DNA from: Pseudomonadota bacterium
GTDB taxonomy: Bacteria; Myxococcota; Myxococcia; Myxococcales; Vulgatibacteraceae
Direction of reading: 5' to 3'
NCBI GenBank assembly: GCA_023436385.1
Contig: JAEZJH010000242.1
Coordinates: 1 to 6,627, forward strand
Length of the DNA: 6,627 nt
Part shown: piece after piece, positions 1-5,476 of the stretch
How the letters are laid out: each line of letters starts with the position of its first letter
Numbering within the stretch: position 1 is the stretch's first letter
Position numbers and translations under genes: made by a program
Notes under the pieces: model-generated
What the model was told of the DNA's origin: nothing
Database searches by the model: none
Seen by the model: the letters and a program-made list of their open reading frames with translations, nothing else

Positions 1-2397
1 GTGAAGGAGCGGCTCGAGGAGCTGAAGCCGTCGCTCCCCGAGGGCGTCGAGATCGTGACCACCTACGACCGCTCCGAGCTGATCGGCGAGGCGATCGAGA
101 CGGTCTCCCACAAGCTGATCGAGGAGATCGTCATCGTCTCCCTGATCATCCTCCTCTTCCTCTGGCACGTCCCCTCGGCGATCGTGCCGATCATCACCAT
201 CCCGGTGTCGGTGGCGCTCTCCTTCATCTTCCTGCGGCTGATGGGGCTGAACGCCAACCTGATGTCGCTGGCCGGCATCGCCATCTCCATCGGCGTGCTG
301 GTCGACGGCGCCATCGTCGAGGTGGAGAACGCCTACAACAAGATCCACCACTGGCAGGCCGCCGGCGGCCACGGGGAGAAGGAGTTCCACAAGGTCCGCC
401 TCGAGGCGCTGATGGAGGTCGGGCCCGGGGTCTTCTTCTCGCTGCTGGTGATCGCCGTGGCCTTCCTCCCGGTGTTCACCCTGGTGGACCAGGAGGGCCG
501 GCTGTTCCGGCCGCTCGCCTGGTCGAAGAACCTGGCGATGGCGATCGCCGCGGTGCTGGCGATCACCCTCGATCCGGCGATGCGGATGCTGTTCGCGCGG
601 GTCGAGCCGTATCGGTTCAAGCCCCGGCCGCTGGCGTGGTTGGCCAACACCGCGCTGGTCGGCAAGTACTACTCCGAGGAGCGCCACCCGATCAGCCGGC
701 TCCTCCACCGGCTCTACGAGCGGCCCTGCCGGTTCGTGGTGCGCCACGCCAAGGCCACCATCGCCGCCAGCGTCCTCCTCGTCGCCTCCGCGGTGCCGGT
801 GTATCTGGCCCTGGGCCATGAATACATGCCGCCGCTCCGGGAGGGCTCGATCCTCTACATGCCCTCGGCGGTGGAGCCGGGGATGAGCGTCGCCGAGGCC
901 CAGAAGGCGCTCCAGGTCCAGGACAAGCTCCTCCGCACCTTCCCCGAGGTGGACCGGGTGTTCGGCAAGGCCGGCCGCGCCGACACCTCCACCGACCCGG
1001 CGCCCTTCACGATGATGGAGACCACCATCCTTCTGAAGCCCGAATCGGAGTGGCGGGAGACGCCACGCTGGTACTCGTCGTGGGCGCCCGAGTGGCTGAA
1101 GCCGGTGTTCCGGCCGTTCTGGCGGGACCGGATCACCTACGAGGAGCTGGAGCACGAGCTGGACGCTGCGCTCCAACTCCCCGGCATCTCCAACGCTTGG
1201 ACGATGCCGATCAAGGGCCGGAACGACATGCTCTCCACCGGCATCCGCACGCCGGTGGGGATCAAGATCCTGGGCTCCGACCTGGCGGTGATCGAGAAGG
1301 TGGCCAAGGAGACCGAGGCCGCCGTGGCCCAAGTCCCCGGGGCGCGCAGCGTCTTCGCCGAGCGGGTCGCCGGCGGCTGGTTCCTCGACTTCGTGCTGAA
1401 GCGCGACCAACTGGCGCGGTACGGCCTCACCGTCGACCAGGCCAACATGATGGTGATGACCGCCGTCGGCGGCGACAACCAGACCACCACCGTCGAGGGT
1501 CGGGAGCGGTACGGCGTCAACGTTCGCTACGCCCGGGACTACCGCGAGGACCTCGACTCGCTCCGGCGCGTGCTCCTCCCGCTCCCCAACGGCCAGGGAC
1601 AGATCCCCATGGAGGCGATCGCCGACGTGGTGCTGGCCCAGGGCCCGTCGATGATCCGCGACGAGAACGGCCTCCTCGCCGGCTACGTCTACGTCGACTT
1701 CGACACCTCGAAGACCGACGTGGGCAGCTTCGTCAAGTTGGCCAAGGCGGAGGTGGCGAAGAGCGTCGACCTCCCCACCGGCTACAGCCTCACCTGGAGC
1801 GGCCAGTACGAGAACATGATGCGCGTGAACGAGCGGCTCAAGCTGATCATCCCGATCACCCTGGTGCTGATCTTCGCGCTGCTCTACATGAACACCAAGT
1901 CCACCTTCAAGGCGGCCCTGGTGATGGCGGCGGTGCCGTTCTCCGCCATCGGCGCGATCTGGCTCCTGTATCTCCTCGACTACAACGTCTCGATCGCGGT
2001 GTGGGTGGGGATGATCGCGCTGATGGGTCTCGACGCGGAGACCGGCGTCTTCATGCTGCTCTTCCTCGACCTCTCTTACGACGAGTACAAGAAGAAGGGC
2101 CTGCTCAAGGACGAGGCGGGCCTGGTCGAGGCGATCGTCCACGGCGCGGTGAAGCGCGTGCGCCCGAAGGCGATGACCGTGCTCGCGGCGATGATCGGCC
2201 TCCTGCCGATCATGTGGTCGATCGGCACCGGCGCCGACGTGATGAAGCGGATCGCCGCGCCGATGGTGGGCGGCCTGGTGACCAGCTTCATCCTCGAGTT
2301 GCTCGTCTACCCGGCGGTCTACTTCCTCTGGAAGCGCCGCCAGCTCGGGCGCGAGGACGAAGAGGCGCCGGACGCAGAGGCGGCGGTCGCCGCGTGA
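1..2397 (+). CDS. cusA: CusA-type copper/silver RND efflux pump, inner-membrane subunit (5' truncated by window edge)
   Basis: This is the proton-driven inner-membrane pump of a CusCBA-type tripartite system that expels Cu(I)/Ag(I). The 798 visible residues match E. coli CusA from about residue 304 onward, so about 300 N-terminal residues lie left of the window and the GTG at position 1 is an internal Val codon. Helices are clustered near residues 38-110, 140-195, 250-270, 612-690 and 725-778, and the C-terminal periplasmic pore domain lies between about 275 and 605. The proton-relay residues D405, E939 and K984 of E. coli CusA correspond to D102 (in LVDGAIVEVEN), E680 (in LMGLDAETG) and K723 (in RVRPKAMT). 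The three metal-binding cleft methionines M573, M623 and M672 correspond to M287 (LYMPSA), M338 (FTMMETT) and M410 (GRNDMLSTGI). This pattern favours monovalent Cu/Ag over divalent Zn/Co/Cd. The acidic residue found in CzcA six positions before D102 is Ser96 here. The gene ends at TGA 2395-2397, just before a strong hairpin. E. coli numbering is from memory but agrees across motifs. Confidence 0.95.
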   Translation: MKERLEELKPSLPEGVEIVTTYDRSELIGEAIETVSHKLIEEIVIVSLIILLFLWHVPSAIVPIITIPVSVALSFIFLRLMGLNANLMSLAGIAISIGVLVDGAIVEVENAYNKIHHWQAAGGHGEKEFHKVRLEALMEVGPGVFFSLLVIAVAFLPVFTLVDQEGRLFRPLAWSKNLAMAIAAVLAITLDPAMRMLFARVEPYRFKPRPLAWLANTALVGKYYSEERHPISRLLHRLYERPCRFVVRHAKATIAASVLLVASAVPVYLALGHEYMPPLREGSILYMPSAVEPGMSVAEAQKALQVQDKLLRTFPEVDRVFGKAGRADTSTDPAPFTMMETTILLKPESEWRETPRWYSSWAPEWLKPVFRPFWRDRITYEELEHELDAALQLPGISNAWTMPIKGRNDMLSTGIRTPVGIKILGSDLAVIEKVAKETEAAVAQVPGARSVFAERVAGGWFLDFVLKRDQLARYGLTVDQANMMVMTAVGGDNQTTTVEGRERYGVNVRYARDYREDLDSLRRVLLPLPNGQGQIPMEAIADVVLAQGPSMIRDENGLLAGYVYVDFDTSKTDVGSFVKLAKAEVAKSVDLPTGYSLTWSGQYENMMRVNERLKLIIPITLVLIFALLYMNTKSTFKAALVMAAVPFSAIGAIWLLYLLDYNVSIAVWVGMIALMGLDAETGVFMLLFLDLSYDEYKKKGLLKDEAGLVEAIVHGAVKRVRPKAMTVLAAMIGLLPIMWSIGTGADVMKRIAAPMVGGLVTSFILELLVYPAVYFLWKRRQLGREDEEAPDAEAAVAA

Positions 2398-2405
2398 TCC
2401 GGGGT

Positions 2406-2437
2406 GCGGCCGGCGTCCCCGCAGGGGCGCCGGCCGC
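2406..2437 (+). terminator. Strong GC hairpin after cusA, probable terminator without a T tract
   Basis: A perfect 10-bp inverted repeat (2406-2415 with 2428-2437) continues, after one bulged T at 2416, into a further 4-bp CCCC/GGGG stem closed by a GCA loop. It starts 8 bp after the cusA stop codon. No T run follows, so it is not a classical intrinsic terminator. Such GC-only hairpins are common 3' ends in high-GC genomes and may end transcription or protect the transcript end. It is most likely the end of the metal-efflux transcription unit. The structure is seen directly; the function is inferred. Confidence 0.65.
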
Positions 2438-2482
2438 GCCGCAGCCGTCACGGCGGCCTGTGTCGTGGTTTGAATTCCGCAG

Positions 2483-2590
2483 GTGTGCGCCAGGCAAAGC
2501 CTGGAGAAGGAGGAAGCGACGAGCTGAAACCTTCAGGTGAGGTTGGGGAAGCAAGCAAACGCATGCATGTAGGGAACCAAGCGCATGCGA
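2483..2590 (+). mobile_element. Possible group II intron 5' remnant (structured, lower-GC island)
   Basis: This stretch lies in the 310-bp gap between cusA and the permease and differs from its surroundings. By hand count, 2481-2590 is about 57% GC, against 35 of 40 bases in 2421-2460. It begins GTGTGCGCC, matching the GUGYG start typical of group II introns, and carries three successive stem-loops: CCAGGC/GCCTGG at 2490-2504, AACCT/AGGTT at 2528-2544, and CGCATGC/GCATGCG at 2560-2589. A perfect AAGGAGG (2507-2513) has no ATG, GTG or TTG at usable spacing, which suits structured RNA better than a gene leader. No reverse transcriptase or domain V is present, so if it is an intron, only the first part remains. 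It could instead be another intergenic repeat or RNA. The call rests on motif and composition only. Confidence 0.3.
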
Positions 2591-2646
2591 CAACTATCTT
2601 GGCATTCACCGGCCTGCCCGCCCGCCCGGTGGCCAATCGCGATGGG

Positions 2647-2674
2647 TTGTCCCGCGCCCGAAGCGAGGTACCTT
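2647..2674 (+). promoter_or_regulatory. Weak candidate sigma70-like promoter for the APC permease
   Basis: TTGTCC at 2647-2652 (4 of 6 matches to TTGACA) is followed after 16 bp by TACCTT at 2669-2674 (3 of 6 matches to TATAAT). Transcription would start near 2681 and give a leader of about 27 nt before the ATG at 2708. The match is weak. It is listed because the gene follows a strong hairpin and therefore probably needs its own promoter. Confidence 0.25.
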
Positions 2675-2696
2675 ACCCGGGCGCCGGCACGCAGCC

Positions 2697-2701
2697 AGGG
2701 G
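2697..2701 (+). promoter_or_regulatory. Ribosome binding site that sets the permease start at 2708
   Basis: AGGGG lies 6 nt before the ATG at 2708. It supports this start over the in-frame ATG at 2585, which would add 41 residues rich in Pro, Ala and Arg, has no comparable purine-rich site, and would begin inside the intron-like island. The protein from 2708 starts MATEAKTGDR and reaches the first APC helix about 15 residues later, as expected for the family. Confidence 0.7.
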
Positions 2702-2707
2702 TCTCAC

Positions 2708-4024
2708 ATGGCAACCGAAGCGAAGACAGGCGACCGCCGCTCGCAGATGAGCATCTGGTCGGTCACGGCGCTCGGCATCGGCTCGATGGTCGGCGCGGGC
2801 ATCTTCGCCCTCCTCGGCCAGGCGGCGATCCGCGTCGGCCGGGAGACGTGGCTCTCGTTCGCGTTGGCCGGCCTGGTGGCGACGCTCTCCGGGTATGCCT
2901 ACGCCCGTCTGAGTTCGCGCTATCCGAGCTCGGGCGGAATCACCCGCTTCTTCGAAGAGGCGTTTGGCAAGCGCGGTATTCTCTCAGGTACGCTCTCGCT
3001 CCTCTACCTGATCACCCTCCCGATCACGATCGCGATGGTGGCCAAGACCTTCGGCGCCTACGCCACGAAGCTCTTCGTGCCGGAGGGCGACGTCGCGATC
3101 TATGGCTTGTTCGGTTCGCTGATCGTGGTGGTGCTGGCGCTGGTGAACTCGGTCGGAGCAGGGGCGGTCGGCCGCGCGGAAGTCGGTCTGGTGGCGATCA
3201 AGATCACCATCCTGGCCGGCTTGTTCTTCATCGGTGCGTACACGATGATGAGCACGCCGCATCACCTGCAGGAACACGTGGTCAGGAGCCCGTGGACGCT
3301 GATTGCCAGCGTCGGGCTCACGTTCTTCGCGTACGCCGGCTATGGCATGATGGCCAACGCGGCCGGGGCGGTGGCCAACCCGCAGAGGACCATTCCCCGG
3401 GCGATCTACCTGGCGATCGGCTTGGTGACGCTGCTCTACGTCGGGCTCGCGATCACGGTCCTCGGCCTCGTGCCGCCGGAGGCGCTCGTCCGCTACGCCG
3501 ACACGGCGGTGGCGGAGGCGGCGCGCCCTGTCCTCGGCAACGCCGGCTTCGCGGTAGTCGCGGTGGGGGCGCTGCTCGCCACCGCATCGGCGATCAACGC
3601 GACGCTCTTCGCCGCCTTGAACGTCGGCGAGGCCCTCGCCCGATCGAGGCAGCTGCCGCATGCGTTCGAGGAGCACGTGAAGGGGCGAAGCACGCGCGGT
3701 TTCCTCGGGGGGGTCGTCGTGGTCCTGGTGATGGTGAACTTCCTCAGCCTGAGGTCGATCGCCAACATCGCGAGCGCGACCTTCCTCCTCAGCTACCTCG
3801 CGGTCTTCTTCGCCGCGTGGAAGCTCGCCGAGCCCGCGAAGATCTCGCGCTCGGTGATCGCCCTCGGGACCGCGCTGATGCTCGTCGCGATCTGCGCGTT
3901 CCTCGTGAGCCTCGTGCCTGGCCAGCTGCTGTCGCTGTTCTTGATCGTGCTCGCGGTGGTTGGCTGCGTGCTGGTGGAACTCGTCATGCAGCTGCGGCAA
4001 CCGCGCCGGGCGCGCGCGACCTGA
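2708..4024 (+). CDS. APC-superfamily amino acid permease, 12 predicted helices
   Basis: A cytoplasmic-membrane transporter of the amino acid-polyamine-organocation superfamily, complete at 438 residues, the usual length for a 12-helix member. The first helix carries the family signature GIGSMVGAGIFALLG (residues 23-37), the broken helix that binds the amino acid backbone in characterised relatives. Helix 6 carries FFAYAGYGMMANAAGAV (206-222), followed by the conserved NPQRTIPRAI loop (224-233). Hydrophobic segments lie near 17-38, 47-66, 92-115, 132-152, 160-181, 196-217, 231-256, 278-301, 333-347, 352-370, 383-402 and 405-425. The tail is short and basic with no universal-stress domain, so it is not one of the longer cationic amino acid transporter types. 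The start is chosen from AGGGG 6 nt upstream. It converges with the porin gene, 3 bp apart. The substrate cannot be read from sequence; uptake of a neutral or acidic amino acid by H+ symport or exchange is only a family expectation. Confidence 0.9.
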   Translation: MATEAKTGDRRSQMSIWSVTALGIGSMVGAGIFALLGQAAIRVGRETWLSFALAGLVATLSGYAYARLSSRYPSSGGITRFFEEAFGKRGILSGTLSLLYLITLPITIAMVAKTFGAYATKLFVPEGDVAIYGLFGSLIVVVLALVNSVGAGAVGRAEVGLVAIKITILAGLFFIGAYTMMSTPHHLQEHVVRSPWTLIASVGLTFFAYAGYGMMANAAGAVANPQRTIPRAIYLAIGLVTLLYVGLAITVLGLVPPEALVRYADTAVAEAARPVLGNAGFAVVAVGALLATASAINATLFAALNVGEALARSRQLPHAFEEHVKGRSTRGFLGGVVVVLVMVNFLSLRSIANIASATFLLSYLAVFFAAWKLAEPAKISRSVIALGTALMLVAICAFLVSLVPGQLLSLFLIVLAVVGCVLVELVMQLRQPRRARAT

Positions 4025-4027
4025 TCG

Positions 4028-5293
4028 TCAGTGTCGGTACTGGAAGGTCGTCTGCATGCGGAAGGCTTCCGCCCGGGCGCCGTCGATCACCCGCAGCTGG
4101 CCCCACAATCCCTCGATGCCGACGAGCGCGCCGGCGAAGGGCTGATGGATGAGGTTCAAGGCGCCGTACTGCGAGTGGCGAAAACCCTTCGAGCCGAGCG
4201 ATTCCCGGAAGTCGAGATCGTCGACGACGAGGTAGCCGTAGGTCGCGGTGGAGGAGAGCGAGCGCAGCCAGTGGTGGGTCAAGCCCAGGTAGGCTGCCAG
4301 CACGGTCAGGGGCTCGAGGTCACCACCGCGGCTCACGGCGGCGTCGTACTGGCCGCCGCCGAGGTCGTTCAGATAGGCGCCGATGCCGCGGCCAGCGGTG
4401 ATGCCACCCTGCACCGCGTCGTCGCCCAGGTGCGCGTTGCCGGTGAGGTTGCCGCCATAGCCCGGCTTGACGTCGTTCGTCCCCTGCACGGCCAAGCCAC
4501 GGACGATGCCCGCCAGCTGGACGTGCGCCGACTTGCCCTCCGCACGCAGGGCGACCACGCCGTCCGGCGCTACCTCGCGCGGCTTTCCCGCGGAGCTCGG
4601 GACCTGGGTGGATGGCTGTTCGAGCGCCAGGTGCAGGTGGTACTGCGCCCGGTCGGCGCGGCCCTTGCTGAACGAATAGCGCAGCACACCGTGGCGCGAG
4701 AACGCGATCGCATTCGGTCCTGCGAAGTCGAGCGTCCGCGGGTAGGCATCGGGATCGGTGAACGTCGACGTGGTGAAGCCGACCAGCGCCGGCCCCGCCT
4801 GCGCATAGGCGAAGTTCGGGTGGAAGCCGAGGGCCGGCTCTGCTTGGGCGAAGCTGGTGTTGAAGAGCAGCCGCAGCGAACCCAATGGACTCTGCTTGCG
4901 GACCTCGAGGCTGACCTCCGATTGGTTGGCCGTGCCGGCGAATTGCTCGCGGCGTCGAGCGTGCGCCTGCCGTTCGACCGGGATCGTCGAGGTGGCGAAC
5001 CAGGTCGGCGCGAGCAGCCGGTCGCTGGCCATGAACGCCAGGTTGGCGGCGAGGCCCAGCTTGACGAAGGCGTCGGTGCCGGGGATGGCGAAAAACCCCT
5101 CGGGGACATTGCCCGGGTGGGCGCCGTAGGGGCGCGGGAGAAAGTACTGCGTGTGCTGCGGCAGCTCTCGGTCGCGGATGGGCGTCGGGATGGCCGCCGG
5201 CCGGTCCGTGCGGTCCTGGGCCAGGGCGCCGCCTGGCGCGAATACGCAAAGCGCAGCGAAGACGCCAACGATGAATCGCAACAAGACCGGCAT
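4028..5293 (-). CDS. DcaP-like outer-membrane porin
   Basis: A secreted beta-barrel protein of 421 residues resembling the trimeric DcaP porins, which in Acinetobacter pass dicarboxylates and other small anions through the outer membrane. Residues 1-25 form a signal peptide with likely cleavage after ALA25. A Pro-rich stretch (about 26-64) leads into the barrel opening motif GFFAIPGTDAFVKLG (66-80). The family core motif PDAYPRTLDFAGPN follows at 181-194, then EQPST at 225-229 and a DcaP-like C-terminal repeat region from N380. Alternating polar and hydrophobic strands with aromatic ends run through the barrel. GAGGTGA (5297-5303) lies 3 nt before the ATG, an excellent ribosome binding site. 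Acinetobacter DcaP has a coiled-coil N-terminal extension; here the linker is Pro-rich and shows no heptads. The last residue is His (FQYRH) instead of the usual Phe. It is transcribed away from the second permease and toward the first. The cargo is unknown; amino or organic acids are plausible from the neighbours. Confidence 0.85.
   Translation of the reverse strand: MPVLLRFIVGVFAALCVFAPGGALAQDRTDRPAAIPTPIRDRELPQHTQYFLPRPYGAHPGNVPEGFFAIPGTDAFVKLGLAANLAFMASDRLLAPTWFATSTIPVERQAHARRREQFAGTANQSEVSLEVRKQSPLGSLRLLFNTSFAQAEPALGFHPNFAYAQAGPALVGFTTSTFTDPDAYPRTLDFAGPNAIAFSRHGVLRYSFSKGRADRAQYHLHLALEQPSTQVPSSAGKPREVAPDGVVALRAEGKSAHVQLAGIVRGLAVQGTNDVKPGYGGNLTGNAHLGDDAVQGGITAGRGIGAYLNDLGGGQYDAAVSRGGDLEPLTVLAAYLGLTHHWLRSLSSTATYGYLVVDDLDFRESLGSKGFRHSQYGALNLIHQPFAGALVGIEGLWGQLRVIDGARAEAFRMQTTFQYRH
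4058..4072. other. Small hairpin just past the permease stop, inside the porin 3' end
   Basis: GCGGAA and TTCCGC pair around a GGC loop, 33 bp beyond the permease stop codon and within the last 15 codons of the porin. No T tract follows on either strand. It is the nearest clear hairpin after the permease and might help end that transcript, but its small size and coding location make the role doubtful. Confidence 0.2.
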
Positions 5294-5335
5294 CGCTCAC
5301 CTCGTTGAGGATTCACGGGAAGCTAGGGCGTCCGC

Positions 5336-5386
5336 TCGAGGATGCTGGTGCCCATACGTGGGCCATGGCCCCGGGCATCCCCTCGA
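5336..5386. repeat. Imperfect long dyad with nested palindromes between divergent genes, possible operator
   Basis: TCGAGGATGC at 5336-5345 is mirrored by the reverse complement at 5375-5386, which has two extra bases. Nested inside are GCCCA-TACG-TGGGC (5350-5363), a stem with a UNCG-type loop, and the perfect 12-bp palindrome GGGCCATGGCCC (5360-5371). The block sits 43-93 bp upstream of the porin start and 91-141 bp upstream of the second permease start, where a shared regulator could bind. As RNA it could fold into a leader structure in the porin transcript. The symmetry is seen directly; the role is inferred. Confidence 0.4.
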
Positions 5387-5420
5387 CCAGGCCGTTGCGT
5401 CGCTGCGGCTCGACGTCATC

Positions 5421-5453
5421 TTGGTCCCGTTGGAGGGGGGGGGGCCGTATATG
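5421..5453 (+). promoter_or_regulatory. Candidate promoter with a G10 tract in the spacer, for the GadC-like permease
   Basis: A -10-like box GTATATG lies at 5447-5453, 23 bp before the permease ATG. The nearest -35-like element is TTGGTC at 5421-5426 (3 of 6 matches), leaving a spacer of about 20-21 bp that contains ten consecutive G residues (5435-5444). The spacer is longer than the 16-18 bp optimum. The -10 box is reasonable for a GC-rich background; the -35 assignment is weak. Confidence 0.3.
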
Positions 5454-5464
5454 CCGGGCCTGAA

Positions 5465-5470
5465 AGGGGG
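5465..5470 (+). promoter_or_regulatory. Ribosome binding site that sets the GadC-like permease start at 5477
   Basis: AGGGGG lies 6 nt before the ATG at 5477. It favours this start over the in-frame GTG at 5531 and ATG at 5534, which would remove the short basic N-terminus and begin right at the first helix. Confidence 0.7.
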
Positions 5471-5476
5471 ACATCC

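Noticed and set aside
1050..2540. Open frame of 496 codons overlapping cusA in another frame on the same strand
   Set aside because: The translation is an Arg/Gly/Pro/Ala-rich shadow without domain features. The cusA frame over the same bases matches a known family throughout.
2585..2707. Upstream in-frame ATG extending the first permease by 41 residues
   Set aside because: The extension is Pro/Ala/Arg-rich, has no good ribosome binding site, and begins inside the intron-like island. The ATG at 2708 has AGGGG at ideal spacing.
2984..4000. Antisense frame of 338 codons opposite the first permease
   Set aside because: Its His/Arg/Glu/Asp-rich composition is the usual mirror of a membrane protein gene in GC-rich DNA.
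4074..4079. Short GC palindrome after the 4058-4072 hairpin
   Set aside because: Short self-complementary GC words are frequent by chance at this base composition.
2404..4152. Open frame of 582 codons running from the cusA hairpin across the first permease
   Set aside because: It is out of frame with the permease, very rich in Arg/Gly/Ala, and starts inside the hairpin. It is a high-GC artefact.
4031..5308. Open frame of 425 codons on the plus strand opposite the porin
   Set aside because: It is Arg/Ala/Gly/Val-rich with no recognisable motif. The minus strand has a signal peptide, a ribosome binding site and DcaP motifs.
5294..5476. A sigma70-type promoter for the porin on the minus strand
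   Set aside because: I read the reverse complement for -35/-10 pairs at 16-18 bp spacing and found none good enough to place.
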